From the NCBI GenBank assembly GCA_945874855.1, contig CAMCIP010000004.1:1-23469 (forward strand): a DNA stretch of 23,469 nucleotides. The letters are read 5' to 3'. Origin of the DNA: Brevundimonas vancanneytii (GTDB lineage: Bacteria > Pseudomonadota > Alphaproteobacteria > Caulobacterales > Caulobacteraceae). The position numbers were made by a program, and so were the translations under genes. The notes below the pieces were generated by a model. The model worked only from the letters and a program-made list of their open reading frames with translations. It was not told the origin of the DNA and did not search any database. This document shows, piece after piece, positions 14,141-22,638 of the stretch (within the stretch, counting starts at the first letter, position 1; each line of letters opens with the position of its first letter).

Positions 14141-14190
14141 GAAGTCTATAGGGAGGAAACGCCCAGGAAGGGCAGACGTCCGAGGACGTC
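14112..14190 (-). ncRNA. Predicted small regulatory RNA, suhB/MmgR-like
   Basis: No ORF explains this conserved-looking block. A sigma-70 type promoter (TTGACG, 17 bases, TATCTT) places the start at about 14190, and a strong terminator ends the transcript near 14112, giving about 79 nucleotides. In order: hairpin GACGTC-CTCG-GACGTC (14190-14175), hairpin GCCC-TTCCT-GGGC (14173-14161), an unpaired GUUUCCUCCCUAUAGACUUC (14160-14141) and the terminator stem. The open CCUCCC is complementary to ribosome binding sites, as in trans-acting sRNAs that block translation. The order of stems and the UUUCCUCCC segment remind me of the alphaproteobacterial suhB / MmgR (alpha-r8) family, RF00519; this match is from memory and unverified. 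It lies 150 bases beyond the DUF599 stop and has its own promoter. Confidence 0.65.
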
Positions 14191-14196
14191 AAAACT

Positions 14197-14225
14197 AAGA
14201 TAGGTTGCAGTGCACAATCCGTCAA
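14197..14225 (-). promoter_or_regulatory. Sigma-70 type promoter of the predicted sRNA
   Basis: TTGACG at 14225-14220, a 17-base spacer, then TATCTT at 14202-14197. The first transcribed base is expected near 14190, which coincides with the start of the first hairpin. Both hexamers are close to the vegetative consensus, unusual in this GC-rich window. Confidence 0.7.
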
Positions 14226-14340
14226 GGCGCAAGCTGTCGCGCGAGATCACGACGAGTTACGGCAAATATGACCGGAATTCGGCCAAATTGCCGGACTTGA
14301 CGACACATTTTGTTCCGCCATGCCGCAAGTGCGAAAAGGC

Positions 14341-15036
14341 TCACCCCTCGGGCGGTTCCAACAGCCGGCGCGCCCGGCGGATCGCCCGGGCCGCCGGAGA
14401 TCCGGCCTGTCGCCACAGGAGCAGGCCGAAGGCCAGGATCGACCCCGCGGCCAGCCACCCGGGGCCGAACAGCCAGGCCGAGGCCGCAAGGGCGAAATAG
14501 TAGGCGCGCACGCCCTGGCTGAACGCCGACAGGGCGGGGTTGAGCAGGTCGGCGGCGGCGGTGCCCAGGGCCAGCCGGTCCGCCTCGGTGTGCGCCTCGG
14601 GCGAGGCCCCGATCAGGGCCAGGGCATAGTTGAGCTGACGGATCGACCAGATGAAATCCAGCAGCCCGCGCACCAGACACAGCAGGATCAGCCCCAGCTT
14701 GGCCTCCAGCAGGGGACGGGTCACATCCCCGACCCCGACGGCGGCGATGCCGTCCAGGGCGGCGGGGCCGCCGAACAGCACACTGGCCACGGCCGCGATC
14801 AGCAGGAGGTTGGTCGAGGCGAAGAAGCCCGCCGAATTGATGGTGTGGCCCATCAGCTGGCTGTCGACCAGCCGCGGCGCCTCGCGGTGGACCATGGCCG
14901 TCATCCAGACCCGGCGCACCACCAGCATGTCGTGGTTCAGCGAGCCGGTGCGCGGCTCCAGCAGGGCCAGAAACGGCCCATAGCCCAGCCAGCCGATGAC
15001 GAAGAGCGTCAGGGCCAGGCCGTCGAGAAGGGTCAT
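14341..15036 (-). CDS. DUF599 family inner-membrane protein
   Basis: A 231-residue membrane protein matching DUF599. It begins MTLLDGLALTLFVIGWLGYG (first helix), and a conserved cytoplasmic stretch follows with LNHDMLVVRRVWMTAMVHREAPRLVDSQLMGHTINSAGFFAS, the most recognisable part of the family (about residues 33-74). Helices follow at about 75-92, 112-130, 175-195 and 196-212, and the end is Arg-rich. The function is unknown. The ATG at 15036 sits 98 bases from the start of ppa on the other strand, so the two are divergent. The downstream sRNA has its own promoter, so they need not share a transcript. Confidence 0.85.
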   Translation of the reverse strand: MTLLDGLALTLFVIGWLGYGPFLALLEPRTGSLNHDMLVVRRVWMTAMVHREAPRLVDSQLMGHTINSAGFFASTNLLLIAAVASVLFGGPAALDGIAAVGVGDVTRPLLEAKLGLILLCLVRGLLDFIWSIRQLNYALALIGASPEAHTEADRLALGTAAADLLNPALSAFSQGVRAYYFALAASAWLFGPGWLAAGSILAFGLLLWRQAGSPAARAIRRARRLLEPPEG

Positions 15037-15134
15037 GGGTGCCGCTCCGCCCGAATCCGGCCCAATTTGCCTTGGCCGGTCCTGAAGCCTATCACGCGCG
15101 CCACCTCTTTTCGCACCCGCACACAGGGCCCGTC

Positions 15135-15698
15135 ATGAACATCGACGCCATTCCGGTCGGACCCAATCCGCCGTGGGACCTGAACGTCATCATCGAGATC
15201 CCGCAGGGCGGTCTGCCGGTGAAGTATGAGATGGACAAGGCCTCGGGCGCCCTGTTCGTCGACCGCTTCCTGCACACGGCCATGTACTATCCGGCCAACT
15301 ATGGCTTCGTGCCCCACACCCTGTCGGCCGACGGCGACCCGTGCGACGTCATGGTGCTGAACCCCACGCCGGTCGTGCCCGGCTGCGTCATCCGCTCGCG
15401 CCCCATCGGCGTGCTGATCATGGAGGACGAAAAGGGCATGGACGAGAAGATCCTGGCCGTGCCGGTCGACGCCCTGCATCCCTATTACACCGACGTGGCC
15501 AGCTATCGTCAGCTGCCGACCATCATGGTCGAGCAGATCCAGCACTTCTTCACCCGGTACAAGGACCTGGAGAAGAACAAGGAGACCCTGGTCAAGCGCT
15601 GGGGCGACGCCGGCGAGGCGGCCGAGCTGATCGCCATCGGCATGCGCGCGCACCAGGAGAAGCTCAAGGCCGGCAAGGGCGCGGCCAACGCCGCCTGA
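15135..15698 (+). CDS. ppa: Inorganic pyrophosphatase (family I)
   Basis: A 187-residue soluble enzyme that hydrolyses pyrophosphate to phosphate and so pulls biosynthetic reactions forward. The metal-binding signature is D66-G-D68-P-C-D71-VMVLNP; the active-site set E21, K30, E32, R44 and Y52/Y56 is in place (VIIEIPQGG, KYEMDK, FVDRF, YYPANYGFVP). Length and sequence fit the bacterial hexameric type. The ATG at 15135 gives MNIDAIPVGPNPP, the usual beginning of relatives; upstream in-frame codons belong to the divergent promoter. The next gene starts seven bases after its stop. Confidence 0.97.
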   Translation: MNIDAIPVGPNPPWDLNVIIEIPQGGLPVKYEMDKASGALFVDRFLHTAMYYPANYGFVPHTLSADGDPCDVMVLNPTPVVPGCVIRSRPIGVLIMEDEKGMDEKILAVPVDALHPYYTDVASYRQLPTIMVEQIQHFFTRYKDLEKNKETLVKRWGDAGEAAELIAIGMRAHQEKLKAGKGAANAA

Positions 15699-15705
15699 GC
15701 CGACC

Positions 15706-16569
15706 ATGACCCCCCTTCCCCTGCCCCGGCTGTCGGCCGTCGCGGCCGACTATGACGTGCTGTTCTGCGACGTCTGGGGCGTGATCCACAACGGCCGCGA
15801 GAGCTGGCCGGAGCCGTGCGCGGCGCTGGCGACATTCCGGACCCGGGGCGGGCGGGTGGTGCTGGTCTCCAACTCGCCACGACCGGCGTCGGACGTCGTC
15901 GCCCAGCTGGACGGGCTGGGCGTGCCCCGCGAGAGCTGGGACGCCTTCGTCACCTCGGGCGACGCCACCCGGAGGGTCCTGGCCGGGCGTGCGCCGGGTC
16001 CGGCCTGGGTGATCGGGCCGGACCGCGACTGGCCGCTGTATGAGGGGCTGGGCCTGCAGACCGTCCCCGGGCCGGACGACGCCGCCTTCATTTCCGTGAC
16101 CGGTCCCCATGACGACACGACCGAGACGCCGGAGGATTATCGCGCACGGCTGATCCCCGCCGCCGCCCGCGGGCTGGAGCTGATCTGCGCCAATCCGGAC
16201 AAGGTGGTGCGCCGCGGCGACGTGCTGATCTATTGCGGCGGGGCCCTGGCCGATCTCTACGCCGAACTGGGCGGCCCGGTCGTGCTGGCGGGCAAGCCCC
16301 ACCCGCCGATCTATGACCTGGCCCTGGCCGAGGCCGCGCGCCTGCTGGGCCGCCCGGTCGAACGCCGGCGGGTGCTGTGCATCGGCGACGGGGTGACCAC
16401 CGACGTCCTCGGCGCCGAACGTCAGGGCCTGGACTGTCTGTTCATCGCCGCCGGCATCCATGAGGCGGCGGCCGGCGCCGACGGCGGGCTGGACCCGGCG
16501 AGGGCCCGGGCCCTTCTGGACGCCGAAGGGACCTCGGCCCGCTACGCCGCGCTGGAACTGGCGTGGTGA
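15706..16569 (+). CDS. HAD-superfamily class IIA hydrolase (TIGR01459 type)
   Basis: A 287-residue phosphatase-fold protein of the HAD class-IIA group, in the alphaproteobacterial TIGR01459 set. Motif I is FCDVWGVIHNG with nucleophile D22 and a Trp-Gly-Val instead of Asp at the plus-two position, which is usual in this set. Motif II is VLVSNSPRP around 52-60, the motif III lysine is K197 in LAGKPHPPIYDLAL, and motif IV is IGDGVTTDV at 226-234. The capping domain is the insert between. The substrate is unknown. The start lies seven bases after the ppa stop, so translation and transcription are probably shared with ppa. Confidence 0.88.
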   Translation: MTPLPLPRLSAVAADYDVLFCDVWGVIHNGRESWPEPCAALATFRTRGGRVVLVSNSPRPASDVVAQLDGLGVPRESWDAFVTSGDATRRVLAGRAPGPAWVIGPDRDWPLYEGLGLQTVPGPDDAAFISVTGPHDDTTETPEDYRARLIPAAARGLELICANPDKVVRRGDVLIYCGGALADLYAELGGPVVLAGKPHPPIYDLALAEAARLLGRPVERRRVLCIGDGVTTDVLGAERQGLDCLFIAAGIHEAAAGADGGLDPARARALLDAEGTSARYAALELAW

Positions 16570-16620
16570 CGACCGCGCCCCTCCCTTTCCCTCGTGGATG
16601 ATGACCGCTAAGCCCGGGCC

Positions 16621-17082
16621 ATGACCCAGAGCGTTCAGGCCCATCCCTCCGGCGGCTACATCCTCGAAGAATTGACCGTCGGCATGACCGCCGAAAAGGC
16701 GGTGCCGGTGACGGAAGCGCGCATCGGCCAGTTCGCCGAGGCCTCGGACGACTTCAATCCCCTGCATGTCGACGAGGCCTTCGCCGCCAAGACGGCCTAT
16801 CGCGGCCGCATCGCCCACGGCCTGTTGTCGGCCTCGTTCGGCTCGGCGGTGGTCGGCATGATCCTGCCCGGGGCCGGGTCGATCTTCCTCAGCCAGACCA
16901 CGGCCTTTCACCGGCCGGTCCGGATCGGCGATGTGGTGATCGCGCGCGTCACCGTGGCGGGGATCGACATGGAGTCGGCGCGGGTGATCCTGCGCTGCGA
17001 GGGGCTGGTCGACGGCGACCTGGTGCTGGACGGCGAGGCCACGGTGCGGGTGCCCCGCCGGCGGCGCCCGCCGAAGGCCTGA
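16621..17082 (+). CDS. MaoC-like (R)-specific enoyl-CoA hydratase
   Basis: A 153-residue hot-dog fold protein of the MaoC dehydratase family, which adds water to 2-enoyl-CoA and in PhaJ-like members links fatty-acid breakdown to polyhydroxyalkanoate synthesis. The catalytic pair is D44 and H49 in ASDDFNPLHVDEAFA, and RGRIAHGLLSASF at 61-73 completes the hydratase motif. The protein is short and stand-alone, so it is a single-domain form. An ATG follows a plain 51-base gap after the HAD gene. The stop is one base before the GTG of ribF, suggesting co-translation. Several MaoC proteins serve other thioesters, so the exact substrate is open. Confidence 0.88.
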   Translation: MTQSVQAHPSGGYILEELTVGMTAEKAVPVTEARIGQFAEASDDFNPLHVDEAFAAKTAYRGRIAHGLLSASFGSAVVGMILPGAGSIFLSQTTAFHRPVRIGDVVIARVTVAGIDMESARVILRCEGLVDGDLVLDGEATVRVPRRRRPPKA

Positions 17083-17083
17083 C

Positions 17084-18028
17084 GTGGCCGCCCGGATCAT
17101 CCGTGGACGCGACCTGCCCGAGGATCTGAGGGGCGCGGCCGTGGCCATCGGCGCCTTCGACGGCGTGCACCGCGGCCACCAGGCCGTGATCGCCGAAGCG
17201 CGCGCGGCTGCGGCGCGCCTGGACGCCCCCCTGGCCGTGGTCAGCTTCGACCCCCATCCGCGCCGCTGGTTCCAGGCGGACGCGGCGCCCTTTCGCCTGA
17301 TGACCGACGACCAGATGGCCCGCGCCCTGGGCGAGCTGGGGGTGCAGACCCTGGTCCTCCTGCCCTTCGATGGCGAGATGGCGGCGATGAGCCATGAGGC
17401 CTTTGTCGAACAGGTTCTGGGGGCCAGCCTCGGCATTCGCCACGCCGCCGTCGGCTTCGACTTCACCTTCGGCAAGGGCCGGACCGGGTCGCCGGGAGCG
17501 CTGCAGACGCTGGGCGCGCGGCTGGGCTTCACCGTCTCGACCACCGGACGGGTCGACGACGCGGGCGGGCTGAAGCTGTCGTCCAGCGCGGTGCGCGAGG
17601 CCCTGCACGCCGGCGACATGGCTCGCGCCGCCGCCATCCTGGGCCGGCCCTTCGCCGTCGAGGGCGAGGTCATCCACGGCGACAAGCGAGGCCGCACCAT
17701 CGGCGTGCCGACGGCGAACGTGGGCCTGGGCGACTACATGCGCCCGGCCTTCGGCGTCTATGCCACCCGCACCCGCCTGCCCGACGGGCGCATTGTGGAC
17801 GGCGTCGCCAACCTGGGGCTGCGGCCCATGTGGCGGCTGGCCGAGCCCCTGCTGGAGGTCTGGCTGTTCGATTTCGACGGCGACCTGTACGGGAAGATGA
17901 TCGAGACCGAGCTGGTGGCCTTCCTGCGGCCGGAGATGAGCTTCGACGGGCTGGATGCGCTCAAGGCGCAGATCGCGGCGGATGCGGACGCGGCGCGGAC
18001 GGCCCTGTCCGGTAATCCGGAACGATGA
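17084..18028 (+). CDS. ribF: Bifunctional riboflavin kinase / FAD synthetase
   Basis: A 314-residue cytoplasmic enzyme making FMN from riboflavin and ATP and then FAD. The adenylyltransferase half (about 1-180) carries AIGAFDGVHRGHQ at 21-33 (ATP-binding HxGH-like), VVSFDPHPRRWF at 51-62 and GFDFTFGKGRTG at 123-134, with KLSSSAVREAL at 163-173. The kinase half (about 185-305) starts at GRPFAVEGEVIHGDKRGRTI and has RGRTIGVPTANV at 201-212. The start is GTG, one base past the MaoC stop. In many bacteria ribF is followed directly by ileS and lspA; here a serine hydrolase separates it from ileS. Confidence 0.95.
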   Translation: MAARIIRGRDLPEDLRGAAVAIGAFDGVHRGHQAVIAEARAAAARLDAPLAVVSFDPHPRRWFQADAAPFRLMTDDQMARALGELGVQTLVLLPFDGEMAAMSHEAFVEQVLGASLGIRHAAVGFDFTFGKGRTGSPGALQTLGARLGFTVSTTGRVDDAGGLKLSSSAVREALHAGDMARAAAILGRPFAVEGEVIHGDKRGRTIGVPTANVGLGDYMRPAFGVYATRTRLPDGRIVDGVANLGLRPMWRLAEPLLEVWLFDFDGDLYGKMIETELVAFLRPEMSFDGLDALKAQIAADADAARTALSGNPER

Positions 18029-18156
18029 CCTGACGGAGTCGGTGTCCGAGGTCGCGCGCGCGCTGACAGACGACCCGGCCGATGATATATCGTCGATACG
18101 GAGAAGCGGTGCTCCCTTTGGGATGGCGGCCGCGCCTTTTGGGGGAGATGGCCTCG

Positions 18157-19476
18157 ATGTCTCGCGTCCTGGTTTTGATCGTCGCCCTCTTGTGGACGGC
18201 CGCCGCGGCCCAGGCGTCCGCTCAAGTGACGCGACAGCCCGCATCGCCGGGTCAGGTTCGGGGTGGGACGGTCGCTGCGACGCCCGCCCAGCGCTACCCG
18301 TCGCTTTCCGCCCCTGCGGCGAATCCTCGCCTCCGGGCCGCGCCAGCCGCAGGGTGGCGGGTCACCCCCCCACAGGTGTGGGCCAACCCCCAGACGCAGG
18401 TACAGATCTCGCCCCAGGCCGTAGCCGACCGGATTGCCGATCGACTGGAACGCCTGCTCCTCGGCAAGGCCATGGGCTTTTCCGTGACGGTGATGATGCC
18501 CGGCGGAGAGTTCGCATCAGGCAACGGCGGCCGGGCCCGGGCCGCGATTGACGCCCCGATGCGCGAGTGGACGGCCAACGACCGGATCAGTGTCGCCAGC
18601 GTCAGCAAGTCGATCACCGCGGCGGCCGTGCTCCGCCTCGCGGCCCAGCGCGGGATCAGCCTCGACACGGCCGCCTGGACGCTCCTGCCCACCGACTGGT
18701 TCTATTCGCCCTCCTTCAAGACCATCACCGTGAGGGAACTGCTTGCGCACACCAGCGGAATCAGGGGCTGCGACATCACCCACGTCGCGCTTCAGCTCTG
18801 CGCGATCGGAACGATAAACCCGGCGGACAAGGGCACGGGACCGGCCTATGAAACGCGCTACAACAACGCCAACTATGCCCTTCTCCGGATAATCCTGACG
18901 GAGATGGCGGACGGGTCGATCCTGTCGACGCCGCGCGGCATTGGCGAGCGCTACGTCGCCCTCGTCAACCAGCAGGTCATGGGTCCGGCCGGCATGGGTG
19001 GCGCCACCTGCAACTCGCCCTCGGTCAATCCGCCATTGAGCTATCTGACTGCGACGGACGACGGCGTCGACGGCAGCACGGCGGCGGTGAACTACAGTTG
19101 GTGGAAGGTGAATCCCGGGATTGACTGGGGCGACATGACGGAAGTGTGTGGTTCCCAAGGCTGGAACCTGTCGTCACGTCAACTGGCGACCTTTGCCAAT
19201 GCTCTGATGGTCAGCGATCGAATCCTGCCGCGCGCGACGGTGGAGACCATGCAGAGCGAGATGCTTGGCCTTCAGTATTTTGATCTCGGGGGTGGACTGA
19301 CTGCCTTTGGCCATCGCGGGTACCACCCGGGGCCCGCGAACGGCGGCGAGGTCAACACGCTGATCCTGACGTTCAATAATGGCGTCAGCATAGGTCTGGT
19401 GATTAACTCGCGTTTTGTCGACAATGAGCAGCTCACGTTCGTCGAACAGGCCGTCAGAGACGGCTGGTGGTCGTGA
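18157..19476 (+). CDS. Secreted serine hydrolase (class C beta-lactamase-like)
   Basis: A 439-residue protein with a signal peptide and a beta-lactamase / penicillin-binding-protein type fold. The ATG at 18157 follows a GGGGGAG site by nine bases; the ATG at 18148 touches that site and is less likely. The N-terminus MSRVLVLIVALLWTAAAAQA ends in a signal cleavage region, and a Pro/Ala-rich linker runs to about residue 80. The SxxK motif is S148-V-S-K151, the YxN motif is Y235-N-N237 in YNNANYALLRI, and the third motif is probably H386-R-G388 in GHRGYHPG. ELLAHTSGIRG at 194-204 is typical of the family. Composition looks less GC-rich than the neighbours, suggesting acquisition. It may be an esterase or peptidase rather than an antibiotic-degrading enzyme. 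Confidence 0.85.
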   Translation: MSRVLVLIVALLWTAAAAQASAQVTRQPASPGQVRGGTVAATPAQRYPSLSAPAANPRLRAAPAAGWRVTPPQVWANPQTQVQISPQAVADRIADRLERLLLGKAMGFSVTVMMPGGEFASGNGGRARAAIDAPMREWTANDRISVASVSKSITAAAVLRLAAQRGISLDTAAWTLLPTDWFYSPSFKTITVRELLAHTSGIRGCDITHVALQLCAIGTINPADKGTGPAYETRYNNANYALLRIILTEMADGSILSTPRGIGERYVALVNQQVMGPAGMGGATCNSPSVNPPLSYLTATDDGVDGSTAAVNYSWWKVNPGIDWGDMTEVCGSQGWNLSSRQLATFANALMVSDRILPRATVETMQSEMLGLQYFDLGGGLTAFGHRGYHPGPANGGEVNTLILTFNNGVSIGLVINSRFVDNEQLTFVEQAVRDGWWS

Positions 19477-19549
19477 CCGCAGGCCGCAGCGGCCCGCGAC
19501 CGTAATCCCGCTGGCATGGCACCCGCACGGCTGCTAGACCGCGGCCACC

Positions 19550-19597
19550 ATGACCGTCCGCGTGTTTCGCCCGATTTCGATTAGCCGCCCGGCGTAG
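19550..19597 (+). CDS. Possible ileS leader peptide (15 residues)
   Basis: A short ORF, MTVRVFRPISISRPA, ends 111 bases before ileS. It holds two ATT isoleucine codons one codon apart (ISIS). Downstream, CGCTCGCC at 19617-19624 can pair with GGCGAGCG at 19658-19665, while GCCTC-CGC-GAGGC at 19648-19660 would compete with it. This arrangement is what an attenuator sensing isoleucyl-tRNA would need. There is no clear ribosome site before the ATG and no T tract after the stems, so the case is tentative. Confidence 0.35.
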   Translation: MTVRVFRPISISRPA

Positions 19598-19708
19598 CGC
19601 CGCCGGCTTCGGCCCGCGCTCGCCGGGACCCCCCGCTCAAGCCGCGAGCCTCCGCGAGGCGAGCGATAGCGGAAACGAACACGCGAACGATCAGCTGACG
19701 AGACACTC

Positions 19709-22633
19709 ATGGCCGACACCGGCGACAATTCTGCTTCTTCCGCGCGCGACTGGCGCGAGACCGTCTTCCTGCCGGAGACGCCCTTTCCCATGCGCGGCGG
19801 CCTGCCCCAGAAGGAGCCGGCGATCCTGGAGCAGTGGGGCGACCTGTACGGCAGCCTGCGCAAGCTGCGGCAGGCCGAGGGCGCGCCCCTGTTCGTGCTG
19901 CACGACGGCCCGCCCTATGCCAATGGCGACATCCACATCGGCCATGCGCTGAACAAGACGCTGAAGGATTTCGTGGTCCGCAGCCAGTTCCTGCTGGGTC
20001 ACGACGTCGACTACGTGCCCGGCTGGGACTGCCACGGCCTGCCGATCGAATGGAAGATCGAGGAGAAGTTCCGGGCCCAGGGCAAGCGCAAGGACGAGGT
20101 GTCCAAGGCCGATTTCCGCGCCGCCTGCCGCGAATATGCGACGGGCTGGATCGAGGTGCAGATGGCCCAGTTCCAGCGGCTGGGCATCCTCGGCGACTGG
20201 GCCGGCCGCTATGCCACCATGGACTTCGCCACCGAGGCGGCGATCGTGGCGGAGTTTCACAGGTTCAAGAACTCCGGCCAGCTGTATCGGGGGTCCAAGC
20301 CGGTGATGTGGTCGCCGGTCGAGCGCACCGCCCTGGCCGACGCCGAGATCGAGTATCACGACCATGTCAGCCCCACGGTCTGGGTGAAATTCCCCGTCAC
20401 GGGCGCGACCGACGACCACGACGACGACCTTCTGGCCTTCCGCCACGCCACCCCGTCGGTGGTGATCTGGACCACCACGCCCTGGACCATCCCGGCCAAC
20501 CGGGCCATCAGCTACGGGCCCGAGATCGCCTATGGCCTGTATGAGGTCCAGTCGATGGAACAGGGGCTGGAGTTCGAGCCCTGGGCCAAGGCGGGCGACC
20601 GGCTGATCCTGGCCGACAAGCTGGCGGAAGAGGTCTTCAAGGCCGCGAAGATCGCGACCTGGACGCGGATCGACGCGATCAATCCCTCGGGCCTGGAGTG
20701 CGCCCATCCGCTGGCCGCCCTGCATTCCGGCTATGGCTTTGCCGTGCCGCTGCTGGCGGGCGACCATGTGACCGATGACGCCGGGACCGGCTTCGTCCAC
20801 ACCGCGCCGGGCCACGGCGCCGATGACTATGAGGTGTGGAAGGCCCACGGCCATCACGAGGTGCCCGACACGGTCGACCCCGACGGCGCCTACTATCCGG
20901 GCGTGCCCCTGTTCGCGGGGCTGAAGGTGCTGGAGACCGAGGGCAAGAAGACCGGCAAGTTCGGTCCGGCCAACGGCGCGGTGATGGACAAGCTGATCGA
21001 GGCCGGCACCCTGCTGGCGCGCGGGCGGCTGGAGCATTCCTATCCGCACAGCTGGCGCTCGCGCGCGCCGGTGATCTTCCGCAATACGCCGCAGTGGTTC
21101 ATCCGCATGGACGCGCCTCTGAAGGGCGGCGACACCCTGCGCGAACTGGCCATGGCGGCCATCGAGGCCACCGAATTCCACCCCGCCGCCGGCAAGAACC
21201 GCATCCGGTCGATGGTCGAGGGCCGGCCCGACTGGCTGGTCAGCCGCCAGCGCGCCTGGGGCACGCCCCTGGCCATGTTCGTGGACAAACACACCGGCCA
21301 GCCCCTGCATGATCCGGAGGTCGATGCCCGCATCCTGAAGGCGGTGCGCGAGGGCGGGGCTGACGCCTGGTTCGAGACGCCCGACGCCGACTTCCTCGGC
21401 CTGCACGACCCGGCCAGCTATGAAAAGGTCCAGGACATCCTGGACGTCTGGTTCGACTCCGGCTGCACCCACGCCTTCACCCTGGAACCGCGCGACCCGG
21501 CCCATGGCTATCAGCGCGATCGCCCGTCACACTGGCCGGCGGACCTGTATCTGGAGGGGTCGGACCAGCATCGCGGCTGGTTCCAGTCCAACCTGCTGGA
21601 AGGCTCCGGCACGCGCGGCCGGGCCCCCTACAAGGCGGTTCTCACCCATGGGTTCACCCAGGACGAGAACGGCGAGAAGATGTCCAAGTCCAAGGGCAAT
21701 ACCGTCGATCCGGCCACGGTGATCAAGGAGTCGGGTGCCGACATCCTGCGCCTGTGGGTGGCGCTGGTGGACTATGCCGAGGACCAGCGGATCGGAAAGC
21801 AGATCCTGCAGACCACGGTCGACGCCTATCGCAAGCTGCGGAACACGGTCCGCTATCTGCTGGGGGCGCTGTCGGACTTCGACGCGGCCGAGCGGGTCGA
21901 TTACGCCGACATGCCGCCGCTGGAGCGGTTCATCCTGCACCGGCTGTGGGAGCTGGACGGTCAGGTGCGCGCCGCCTATCGCGACTATCGCTTCCAGGAC
22001 GTGGTGCGGCCGGTGCTGGAGTTCTGCTCGGGCGACCTGTCGGCCCTGTATTTCGATGTGCGCAAGGACAGCCTGTACTGCGACCGCCCTGACGCGATCC
22101 GCAGGCGGGCGGCCCGTACCGTGATGCACGAGGTCTTCCTGCGCCTCACCGCCTGGCTGGCCCCCCTGACGCCCTTCACCATGGAGGAGGCCTGGGGGAC
22201 GCTGAATCCGGACGGCGGGTCGAACTGTGCGCGGGTGATCCCGGAGACTCCGGCCGAGTGGGAGAATGCGGCGGAGGCCGAGCGGTGGGCGAAGGTCCAG
22301 TCGGTGCTGGAGGTGGTGAACGACGCGCTGGAGGCCGCGCGCCGGGACAAGCGGATCGGCGGCGCACTGGACGCATGGCCGGTCGTCACCGGACCGGCGG
22401 CGACCTTTGAGCCGTTCGCGGGACTGGATGCGGCTGAAGTGTTCCGGACGTCAGGGGCCGACCTTCGCACCGGCGGAGACGTCGTGACAGTCGAGGTGGC
22501 GACCGCCGACCATCCCAAATGCGCACGCTCCTGGCGGCGGGTGCCTGACGTCGGTTCCGACGCCGACTATCCCGACCTCAGCGCCCGCGACGCCGATGCG
22601 GTGCGGTGGCTGGACGCGCGGAAGGCCGCATAG
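19709..22633 (+). CDS. ileS: Isoleucyl-tRNA synthetase
   Basis: A 974-residue class-I synthetase that charges tRNA-Ile and edits valine. The ATP-binding HIGH is at 76-79 in GDIHIGHALNKTLKDF, and KMSKSKGNTV starts at 657. WDCHGLPIEWKIEE (about 108-121) is a class signature. The editing domain (about 200-420) has VIWTTTPWTIPANRAI and FVHTAPGHGADDYEVWKAHG; the anticodon-binding part follows residue 690. The C-terminus ends CARSWRRVPDVGSDADYP and lacks the cysteine pairs of a zinc finger, as I expect in alphaproteobacteria. The ATG at 19709 has only a weak site upstream. cobT begins five bases after the stop. Confidence 0.97.
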   Translation: MADTGDNSASSARDWRETVFLPETPFPMRGGLPQKEPAILEQWGDLYGSLRKLRQAEGAPLFVLHDGPPYANGDIHIGHALNKTLKDFVVRSQFLLGHDVDYVPGWDCHGLPIEWKIEEKFRAQGKRKDEVSKADFRAACREYATGWIEVQMAQFQRLGILGDWAGRYATMDFATEAAIVAEFHRFKNSGQLYRGSKPVMWSPVERTALADAEIEYHDHVSPTVWVKFPVTGATDDHDDDLLAFRHATPSVVIWTTTPWTIPANRAISYGPEIAYGLYEVQSMEQGLEFEPWAKAGDRLILADKLAEEVFKAAKIATWTRIDAINPSGLECAHPLAALHSGYGFAVPLLAGDHVTDDAGTGFVHTAPGHGADDYEVWKAHGHHEVPDTVDPDGAYYPGVPLFAGLKVLETEGKKTGKFGPANGAVMDKLIEAGTLLARGRLEHSYPHSWRSRAPVIFRNTPQWFIRMDAPLKGGDTLRELAMAAIEATEFHPAAGKNRIRSMVEGRPDWLVSRQRAWGTPLAMFVDKHTGQPLHDPEVDARILKAVREGGADAWFETPDADFLGLHDPASYEKVQDILDVWFDSGCTHAFTLEPRDPAHGYQRDRPSHWPADLYLEGSDQHRGWFQSNLLEGSGTRGRAPYKAVLTHGFTQDENGEKMSKSKGNTVDPATVIKESGADILRLWVALVDYAEDQRIGKQILQTTVDAYRKLRNTVRYLLGALSDFDAAERVDYADMPPLERFILHRLWELDGQVRAAYRDYRFQDVVRPVLEFCSGDLSALYFDVRKDSLYCDRPDAIRRRAARTVMHEVFLRLTAWLAPLTPFTMEEAWGTLNPDGGSNCARVIPETPAEWENAAEAERWAKVQSVLEVVNDALEAARRDKRIGGALDAWPVVTGPAATFEPFAGLDAAEVFRTSGADLRTGGDVVTVEVATADHPKCARSWRRVPDVGSDADYPDLSARDADAVRWLDARKAA

Positions 22634-22638
22634 ACCGC

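Noticed and set aside
14151..14160. GGGAGGAAAC on the plus strand, like a ribosome site
   Set aside because: No plausible ORF starts within 20 bases downstream; the bases are better explained as the complement of the sRNA CCUCCC segment.
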